DNA of 10,631 nucleotides, from NCBI GenBank assembly GCA_013290035.1, contig JABCYT010000055.1, forward strand, positions 1-10,631, written 5' to 3'. Position 1 is the stretch's first letter. Every line of letters begins with the position of its first letter. Under the pieces are notes generated by a model. The model worked only from the letters and a program-made list of their open reading frames with translations, made no database searches and had not been told where the DNA came from. The position numbers and the translations under genes were made by a program. Shown piece by piece: positions 4,821 through 10,631 of the stretch. The DNA comes from Alphaproteobacteria bacterium (lineage in GTDB: Bacteria; Pseudomonadota; Alphaproteobacteria; Reyranellales; Reyranellaceae).

Positions 4821-6704
4821 TCAGACGCCGAGCGTGGTGCCATCCGCCGACAGGCGGGCCTGCGCGGCGAGCCTGACCGGCGCGTTGGCGGCGCCATAGC
4901 CGCGATAGCCGCGGCGCTGGACGATCTCGAAGAAGAATCGCTGATCGTAGGTCTCGGTGTAGACCTGCAGGTATTCCGCGTTGCCCTCGCGGTCGTAGAG
5001 GATGTTGTGCGCCTTCAGCATCGCCAGCTGGTCGGCCGGCAGGTCGGTCTTGGCTTCCAGGTCGTCATAGTAATTCTCCGGAATGACGAGCAGGCGCACG
5101 CCGTTCTGTTCCAGCCGCGCCACGGTCGCCACAAGGTCGTCGGTGGCCAGGGCGATGTGCTGCACGCCCGAGCCGAACAGCTCGTTGAGGAAGCGCGACG
5201 ATTGCGTGCGCTGGCTTTGCGAGGCGTTGAGCACGATGCGCAGCCCGCCGTCGGGCGATTCGACCACCTGGCTCAACACCAGGCCGCCCGGATCGGCGAC
5301 CTCCTGGGGCGGGATCTTCCTGAGATCAAGCAGCGAGGTGTAGAACAGCAGCCAGGTCAGCATCTCCTCGTATTGCATCGACTGCGAGATGTGATCGACG
5401 CCGGTGAGTCCGGCGTCGTTGCCCGTCTCGCCGGTGTCGTCGAACTCGATGTCCCACACCCGGCCGAGCGCGCTGGTCGAATCGAGGAAATAGACCAGGC
5501 TGCCGCCGACGCCGCGCACCGCCGGGATGTCGAGCTCGCCCGGCCCGACGGCCTGGCGGAACGGAGGATCGAGCAACAGGGTGGCGCGCTGGAAGGTCGC
5601 CACCGCGTCGTCGACGGCGAGGCCCAGGGCGCAGACGGCCGAGCCGTGCACGATGTTGAAGGAATGGGCGAAGCCTTCCTTCTCGCGGTTCACGACCAGG
5701 TTGATGTCGCCCTGGCTCCAGCGCGTCACCGCCTTCGAGCGATGCCGGCCGGCGCGGCGGAAGCCGAGCCCGGCCAAAAGCTCTTCCAGACGCGACGCGT
5801 CGTCATCGTCGGCCGAGAATTCGATGAAGCTCACGCCCTTGGCCTGCGAGCGCGGCGGCAGGGCAGGCACGCCCGGCTGCCTCTTGCCGGTCCGCTCGGC
5901 GAGCTGATCGAGCAGGAAGCGCAGCGAGCGATGACCGTCGACGGCGAGGCTGCGCGCCGAGCCGGCGCGGAACTGGTCGTTGAAGATTTCCAGCGACAGC
6001 GCGCCGTCATAGTCGGTCGTCCCCAGCGCCTCCATGAAGTCGAGTACCGGCAGCTCGCCCTGGCCCGGGAAGTTGCGGAAATGCCGGCTCCACGAGAGAT
6101 AGTCCATCTGCAGCAGCGGCGCGTCGGCGAGCTGCACCAGGAAGATGCGGTCGCCGGGGATGGCGCGGATGGCGCCGAGATCGGTGCCGCGCGCCAGGAT
6201 GTGGAAGGAGTCGAGCACCAGGCCGACGGCGGGATGGTCGGCGCGCCGCACCGCCTCCCAGGCGTCGCGGTAGTCGTTGATGTGGCGGCCCCAGGCCAGC
6301 GCCTCGAAGGCGATGCGCAGGCCGCGCTTGGCGGCGCGCTCGCCCAGCTCGCGCAGGTCGGCGGCGGCGCGGTCGATGCCGCCCAGCGATTCGGCCGCCA
6401 CGTTGCTGCAAATCATCAGGAGATCGGTGCCGAGCTCCTGCATGACGTCGAACTTGCGTTCGGCGCGATCCATGGCCCGTTCACGCCGTCCGGGCGGCAT
6501 GCCCTCGAAATCGCGGAACGGCTGCAGCGTGACGATGTCCAGTCCCAGCACCGCGCAGGCGCGGCGCACGTCGGCCGGCGCGCCGTTGAAGGTGATGAGG
6601 TCATTCTCGAAGATCTCGACCGCGTCGAACTTGGCGGCGGCGATGGCTTCGAGCTTCTCGCCGAGCGTGCCGCTCAGGGAGACTGTCGCAATCGAGGTTT
6701 TCAT
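4821..6704 (-). CDS. quiC: 3-dehydroshikimate dehydratase fused to HPPD-like VOC domain
   Basis: This 627-residue protein matches the two-domain dehydroshikimate dehydratase known from Pseudomonas putida. The enzyme converts 3-dehydroshikimate to protocatechuate, feeding quinate/shikimate into the beta-ketoadipate pathway. Residues 1 to about 270 form a sugar-isomerase-like TIM barrel whose metal ligands are visible at Glu134 (AFEALAWG), Asp165 (LVLDSFHIL), Gln191 (FLVQLADAP) and Glu239 (LSLEIFND), the numbering I recall for the P. putida enzyme. Residues about 290-600 form a 4-hydroxyphenylpyruvate-dioxygenase-like pair of VOC modules; its 2-His-1-Glu iron triad is intact at His438 (VDHIS), His516 (VQHIAL) and Glu593 (FFFEIV). 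The ATG at 6704 has GGGAGG upstream (plus 6711-6716). It is the last gene of the ABC importer operon, 36 bases after the transporter stop. The role of the C-terminal domain is not settled. Confidence 0.9.
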   Translation of the reverse strand: MKTSIATVSLSGTLGEKLEAIAAAKFDAVEIFENDLITFNGAPADVRRACAVLGLDIVTLQPFRDFEGMPPGRRERAMDRAERKFDVMQELGTDLLMICSNVAAESLGGIDRAAADLRELGERAAKRGLRIAFEALAWGRHINDYRDAWEAVRRADHPAVGLVLDSFHILARGTDLGAIRAIPGDRIFLVQLADAPLLQMDYLSWSRHFRNFPGQGELPVLDFMEALGTTDYDGALSLEIFNDQFRAGSARSLAVDGHRSLRFLLDQLAERTGKRQPGVPALPPRSQAKGVSFIEFSADDDDASRLEELLAGLGFRRAGRHRSKAVTRWSQGDINLVVNREKEGFAHSFNIVHGSAVCALGLAVDDAVATFQRATLLLDPPFRQAVGPGELDIPAVRGVGGSLVYFLDSTSALGRVWDIEFDDTGETGNDAGLTGVDHISQSMQYEEMLTWLLFYTSLLDLRKIPPQEVADPGGLVLSQVVESPDGGLRIVLNASQSQRTQSSRFLNELFGSGVQHIALATDDLVATVARLEQNGVRLLVIPENYYDDLEAKTDLPADQLAMLKAHNILYDREGNAEYLQVYTETYDQRFFFEIVQRRGYRGYGAANAPVRLAAQARLSADGTTLGV

Positions 6705-6740
6705 GACGGCCCTCCCACGCGAATCGGTTGGCGATGCCTG

Positions 6741-9263
6741 CTATGCCGCTTCCTTCTGCACGACCCCGAGCAGCCGGGCCTGCAACGCCGCATCGCCTTC
6801 CAGCGATTTGGCGGTTCCCTCGAAGGCAACCTGCCCGTTCACCAGAACATAGGCCCGATCGACCAGCGGCAGGACCGTCTCGGCGTGATGCTCGACGATC
6901 ACCATGGCCACCCGGCCGCGCAGCTTGGCCAATGCGTCCATCACCTCCTTGACGATGGTGGGCGCCAGCCCCTCGAAGGGTTCGTCGAGCAGGATCACCT
7001 TGGCTGGCACCATCAGGGCGCGGGCAATCGCCAGCATCTGGCGCTCGCCGCCCGACAGGCTCTCGGCCTTGGTGCGCTGCAGGGTGCCGAGCTTGGGGAA
7101 CAGCGCGAAGACCTCGTCGAGCGATGCGCCGCCCTCGCGCATGGCGATCCGGAGATTGTCCAGCACCGTGAGATTGGGGAACAGCCGGCGGCCCTCCGGC
7201 ACCAGCGAGACTCCCCGGCGATTGATCTCGTACGGCCGGGCGTTGGCGATCTCCGCGCCGTCGAGGCGGATGTTGCCCGCGCCGCAGCGCACCGTGCCGG
7301 TGATGGCGCGCAAGGTCGTCGTCTTGCCGACGCCGTTGCGGCCCAGCAGGGCCACGGCCTCGCCCTCATGGACGACCAGCGAGAGGTCCTCCAGGACGAC
7401 GCTGCCGGCGTAGCCCGCCCGCACCTTGTCGATCACCAGCAGCGGTCGGGCGGCGAGGTGCTCGGCGCGTTCCAGGTCGGTCGGCGCAGGCGGCGGGACG
7501 ATGCGTTCGGCGCCGAGATAGGCGGTGACGACATCGGGGTTGGCGGCGACATCGGCCGGCGCGCCGTCGGCGATCAGGCGGCCCTGATGCAGCACGGTGA
7601 TGCGATCGCTGAGCGCCAGCACGCGGTCGATGTCGTGCTCGATCAGCAGCACGGCATGGCTGTCGGCGAGCTTGCGGATCAGCGCGCCCACCACCTGCCG
7701 GTCGGCTTCCGCCAGGCCGGCCAGCGGCTCGTCGAGCAGCAGCAGGCGCGCATCGGTGGCGAGCGTGATGGCGATCTCGAGCAGGCGGCGCTGGCCGTGG
7801 CCGAGATTCGCGCAGGCGTCGGCGGCGCGATCTTCCAGCCCGACCGCGGCCAGCAGCGACCAGGTGCGGGCGTTGAGGTCGTCGTAGCGGTAGGCGTCGC
7901 GCCACAGGCCCCAGCGCCGCCGGTCCTGCGCCTGCACCGCGACCCGGACGTTCTCGAACGCCGAGAGGTTGGGGAACACGCTCAGGATCTGGAACGAGCG
8001 CGAGAGACCGAGCCGGATGCGCCGGTGCACGGGCAGGCGGGTGATGTCGTGGCCGTCGAAGACGATGGCGCCGCCGTCCGCGGGCAGCAGCCCGGTCAGC
8101 ATGTTGAAGAGGGTCGTCTTGCCGGCGCCGTTCGGGCCGATGAGGCTGTGCAGCCGGTAGGGGTAGACCTCCAGGCTGACATCGCTGGCCACGACCAGCG
8201 AGCCGAAGCGCTTGTCGAGATGGCTGACGCTGAGGATCGGCTTCGACGGATCGAGCGTCGCATGCCCGGCCTGCCAGGGCGCGATGGTCGTCGGTCGCGG
8301 CGGGATGCCGGGCCGGGTCAGCGTCCAGTCGGTGCGCCCGCGCAGGCGGAACACCAGACCCTGGATGCCCTCGGGCGAGGCGAGCGCGAACAGGATCACG
8401 ATCGGCGCGAACATCAGCCACCAGCTTTCGGTCAGCGCCGAGAGCCGGTCCTCCAGCAGGATGAAGGCGATGGCGCCCCACAACGGCCCGAGGAAATGGT
8501 GCACGCCGCCCAGCACCGCCATCAGCAGCGAATCGCCGGCATGCTGCCAGCTGAGATTGTCGGCATAGGCGCCCTTCAGCATCAGCGACAAGAGGCCGCC
8601 CGCGTAGCCGATGAAGCCGCCCATCAGCACGAAGGAGGCGAACTTCAGCCGGAACGTGTCGTAGCCCAGGCTCTGCGCCCGCTGTTCGTTGTCGCGTACC
8701 GCCTGCAGGCTGCGGCCGAACGGCGAATGGGCGATGCGCCACAGCAGGCCGAGGGCGATCGCAACCGTGACGATGGTGAAGACGTGGAACGACCAGGCAT
8801 CCGGGAACGTCGGCCGCGGCAGGCCCTGCAGGCCGTTCTCGCCGCCCGTGACGTCGGTCCATTTGAAGGCGATCTCGAAGGCGATCTGCGAGAAGGCCAA
8901 GGTCAGCAGGGAGAAATAGAGGCCGCGCCGGCGCAGAATGATCGCGGCAATGACGGCGGCCAGCAGCAGCGAGAAGAGCACGGCGAAAGCGAGCGCCAGG
9001 AACTCGTTGGCCCCTATTCCAACATTGGGGCCGCGCAGCAGGGCGAAGGCGACCGCGTAGCTCGCGCAGCCGAAGAAGACCGAGGCGCCAAACGGCACCA
9101 GGCCGGTGTAGCTCACCAGCAGGCAGACGCCCGCGCCATACAAGGTGTAGATGGCGATCTGCGTGATCAGGCTGATCGGCGCGCCGATCAGCACCCAGAG
9201 CAGGGTGAGGCCGCTCAACACCAGCACGGTCAACAGGACCGGATGACGGAGAAGCCCGCTCAT
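6741..9263 (-). CDS. LivM-LivG-LivF fusion: HAAT-family ABC permease plus two ATPases (840 aa)
   Basis: One open frame encodes three parts normally made as separate proteins. Residues 1 to about 305 are a LivM-type inner-membrane permease (about 8-10 hydrophobic segments, with the permease coupling loop PFGRSLQAVRDNEQRAQSLGY at 181-201). After a Pro-rich linker (about 311-342) comes a LivG-type ATPase: Walker A GPNGAGKTT (376-384), signature LGHGQ (487-491), Walker B LLLLDEP (507-513), switch His543. A second linker (about 586-606) leads to a LivF-type ATPase: Walker A GRNGVGKTT (641-649), LSGGE (736-740), VILLDEP (756-762), His792. Both ATPases look catalytically complete. I see no in-frame ATG with a ribosome site at either junction, so one long chain is the likely product. 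Its ATG overlaps the LivH stop by 4 bases. The substrate is unknown; the downstream dehydratase points to an aromatic or hydroaromatic compound rather than leucine. Confidence 0.9.
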   Translation of the reverse strand: MSGLLRHPVLLTVLVLSGLTLLWVLIGAPISLITQIAIYTLYGAGVCLLVSYTGLVPFGASVFFGCASYAVAFALLRGPNVGIGANEFLALAFAVLFSLLLAAVIAAIILRRRGLYFSLLTLAFSQIAFEIAFKWTDVTGGENGLQGLPRPTFPDAWSFHVFTIVTVAIALGLLWRIAHSPFGRSLQAVRDNEQRAQSLGYDTFRLKFASFVLMGGFIGYAGGLLSLMLKGAYADNLSWQHAGDSLLMAVLGGVHHFLGPLWGAIAFILLEDRLSALTESWWLMFAPIVILFALASPEGIQGLVFRLRGRTDWTLTRPGIPPRPTTIAPWQAGHATLDPSKPILSVSHLDKRFGSLVVASDVSLEVYPYRLHSLIGPNGAGKTTLFNMLTGLLPADGGAIVFDGHDITRLPVHRRIRLGLSRSFQILSVFPNLSAFENVRVAVQAQDRRRWGLWRDAYRYDDLNARTWSLLAAVGLEDRAADACANLGHGQRRLLEIAITLATDARLLLLDEPLAGLAEADRQVVGALIRKLADSHAVLLIEHDIDRVLALSDRITVLHQGRLIADGAPADVAANPDVVTAYLGAERIVPPPAPTDLERAEHLAARPLLVIDKVRAGYAGSVVLEDLSLVVHEGEAVALLGRNGVGKTTTLRAITGTVRCGAGNIRLDGAEIANARPYEINRRGVSLVPEGRRLFPNLTVLDNLRIAMREGGASLDEVFALFPKLGTLQRTKAESLSGGERQMLAIARALMVPAKVILLDEPFEGLAPTIVKEVMDALAKLRGRVAMVIVEHHAETVLPLVDRAYVLVNGQVAFEGTAKSLEGDAALQARLLGVVQKEAA

Positions 9264-10129
9264 TCGAAGCGCTCCCAGCGCTCGCCCAGCAAGCCGCGCG
9301 GGCGTAACAGCAGCATCAGCGCCATGAACAGGTACATGACGGCGCCGGAGGCTTCTGGCCAGAACTGGATGGTGAGCGCCACCACGACGCCGACCAGCAG
9401 GCCCGCGATCACCGCGCCTGCGAACGAGCCCAGCCCGCCGATCGCCACCACGACGAAGGCCGGCATGATGGCGTTGGTCGCCATCGCCGGCGTGACGGTC
9501 CACAGCGGCGCCGCCAGCATGCCGGCGATGCCGGAGATGGCGCAGCCCAGCCCGAACACCCAGGTCAGCACCTTGGGCAGGTTGATGCCCAAAAGGCCCA
9601 CCATCTCGGGATCGCGCGAGCCGGCGCGCAGGATGCGGCCGAACGGCGTCTTCTCCAGGAACAGCCAGAGCAGCAGCAGCACCGTGGCGGTCGTCAAAAG
9701 CACGCCGACGCGGTACTTGGTGATCAGGATCGGTCCCCAGATCAGGAAGCCCGCCATGAAGGGCGGCGGGCTGAACGGCTGGCCGATGCCACCGTAGATC
9801 AGGCGAACCGTGGCCTCGATCAGCAGGGCGAGAGCGAAGGTGACGATCAGGCTGATCAGCGGCTCCTTGTCGTACAATCGACGGATCAGCAGACGCTCGG
9901 CCACCATGCCGATGCCTCCGACGATGATTGGCGACAGCAGGACGGCGGGCCAGCCGAAGAGCTCGACCAGGGTCAGCGCGAAGTAGGCGCCCAAGGTGAA
10001 GAACGCGCCATGGGCGAAGTTCACGATGCCCAGCAGGCCGAAGATGATCGAAAGGCCGATGGCGATCAGGACGTAAAGGCCGCCCAGCACCAGGCCGCTG
10101 ACCGTCTGCGACAAAAGGATTTCCAGCAT
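9260..10129 (-). CDS. LivH-type ABC transporter permease (HAAT family)
   Basis: This 289-residue inner-membrane permease has about eight hydrophobic segments. It carries the LivH hallmark GLSIIFGLLGIVNFAHGAFFTLGAY (25-49) and the ATPase-coupling loop PFGRILRAGSRDPEMVGLLGINLPKVL (162-188). It ends in the usual basic segment RPRGLLGER. It pairs with the LivM portion of the following fusion protein to form the membrane channel of a polar/branched-chain amino-acid-type importer. The TGA overlaps the ATG of the fusion gene (9260-9263), giving coupled translation. The ATG at 10129 has no strong Shine-Dalgarno, but the start matches the family N-terminus. It follows the binding-protein gene by 30 bases. 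Generic livH naming is avoided because the substrate is probably not leucine. Confidence 0.92.
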   Translation of the reverse strand: MLEILLSQTVSGLVLGGLYVLIAIGLSIIFGLLGIVNFAHGAFFTLGAYFALTLVELFGWPAVLLSPIIVGGIGMVAERLLIRRLYDKEPLISLIVTFALALLIEATVRLIYGGIGQPFSPPPFMAGFLIWGPILITKYRVGVLLTTATVLLLLWLFLEKTPFGRILRAGSRDPEMVGLLGINLPKVLTWVFGLGCAISGIAGMLAAPLWTVTPAMATNAIMPAFVVVAIGGLGSFAGAVIAGLLVGVVVALTIQFWPEASGAVMYLFMALMLLLRPRGLLGERWERFE

Positions 10130-10159
10130 CGTCGGCGCGCCCGCTTTCGTTTGCGCCCG

Positions 10160-10631
10160 CTAGCCCATCTTGCAGCCGATCTCCTCTTGCGTGCCGAATA
10201 CCTTGTCGAGATCGGCGGGGTTCTCCGGCAGCGTCGCCTTGACGTCGAAGTAGTCGTACTTGTCGGTGATCTTCTCCTTCACCGACACCGCGAGGTTGCG
10301 CAGCAGCATCTGGTGATCGAACTTGCGGTAGCTGTAGGAGGCGTTGCCGGCCGGCACCTTCCACGCTTCCAGCGCCGCGATGATCTTGTCGGCGTCGGTC
10401 GACTTCGCGGCATCGATCGATTCGAACAGCGAGCGCGCGGTGATCCAGCCCATCCACGCCTTGTCCGCCGCCGGCTTGCCGTATTTCTTGAGGTAAGCCG
10501 CGGCGAACGCCTTTTCCTCCGGCGTGTTGTTGGGATTGTAGGCGTCCCACAGCTTGGTGAAGGTGCCGTTGGCGGCATCGGGTCCGACGCCCCAGATGTC
10601 GGTGTCGCCGATCGCGATCTCGACGAACGGG
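10160..10631 (-). CDS. ABC transporter substrate-binding protein, C-terminal part (partial)
   Basis: The last 156 residues of a periplasmic binding protein are in the window; the start and signal peptide lie beyond the right edge. The visible part fits the second lobe of a type I periplasmic binding protein (Peripla_BP_6/LivJ-like). It has AAAYLKKYGKPAADKAWMGW and ITARSLFESIDAAKSTDADKIIAALE, the end-of-protein helices typical of the family, followed by FDHQMLLRNLAV. It is the first visible gene of the leftward importer operon and supplies the ligand specificity for the LivH/LivMGF transporter. The ligand cannot be read from this fragment. Confidence 0.88.
   Translation of the reverse strand, partial: PFVEIAIGDTDIWGVGPDAANGTFTKLWDAYNPNNTPEEKAFAAAYLKKYGKPAADKAWMGWITARSLFESIDAAKSTDADKIIAALEAWKVPAGNASYSYRKFDHQMLLRNLAVSVKEKITDKYDYFDVKATLPENPADLDKVFGTQEEIGCKMG

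Noticed and set aside
9009..9032. GGCCCC and GGGGCC inverted repeat inside the LivM part
   Set aside because: Six-base GC-rich arms inside coding sequence are expected by chance at this base composition.
5007..9797. A plus-strand open frame of nearly 1600 codons opposite the importer and quiC genes
   Set aside because: It is rich in His, Gln, Arg, Ala and Gly with no recognisable domain, and lies wholly antisense to genes with intact motifs. It is a by-product of GC-rich codon bias.
9264..10550. In-frame extension of the LivMGF frame upstream of 9263
   Set aside because: This stretch overlaps LivH in another frame and has no domain, while the LivM-like protein starts cleanly at the ATG overlapping the LivH stop.

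Overview
The window is very GC-rich, with tightly packed genes, GGAGG-type ribosome binding sites and alphaproteobacterial-looking protein families (YafY/WYL regulator, DMT exporter, large HAAT/Liv transporter operons, two-domain dehydroshikimate dehydratase). It most resembles an alphaproteobacterial chromosome (Rhizobiales/Hyphomicrobiales- or Reyranella-like). That placement is an inference from protein style and cannot be proven here. I see no RNA genes, insertion sequences, CRISPR arrays or phage genes.

Left part (1-1241): the last 23 residues of a receiver (response-regulator) domain run off the left edge. A short region follows with a striking 27-bp perfect inverted repeat (183-209), ahead of a small gene of unknown function (255-515). 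The tail of that gene overlaps the end of a leftward YafY-type HTH/WYL regulator (449-1144). The regulator is divergent from a rightward gene run, and the spacer between them holds an 18-bp perfect palindrome (1176-1193), the likely operator.

Rightward run (1242-4820): an EamA/DMT exporter overlaps by ATGA a RidA-family gene. That gene reads in frame, with no stop, into an NTF2/SnoaL-like domain, giving a 298-residue fusion that still carries a perfect internal Shine-Dalgarno and ATG. Next come a cysteine-free carboxymuconolactone-decarboxylase-like protein and selenophosphate synthetase SelD. The first two genes look like one transcription unit that the WYL regulator could control. A hairpin containing a possible extended -10 lies before the third gene.

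Leftward run (10631-4821): this is a HAAT/Liv-type ABC importer operon. It starts with the C-terminal part of a periplasmic binding protein cut by the right edge, then a LivH-type permease. After a 4-base overlap comes an unusual 840-residue polypeptide that fuses the LivM permease, LivG ATPase and LivF ATPase. It ends with a two-domain 3-dehydroshikimate dehydratase (QuiC type, TIM barrel plus HPPD-like VOC domain), all metal ligands present. The simplest reading is uptake of a hydroaromatic or aromatic compound coupled to conversion of 3-dehydroshikimate to protocatechuate. The stop codons of selD and quiC abut with no base between them (TGATCA).

Most worth a second look: the LivM-LivG-LivF triple fusion, the RidA-SnoaL fusion with a preserved internal start, the importer/quiC linkage, and the two perfect inverted repeats.
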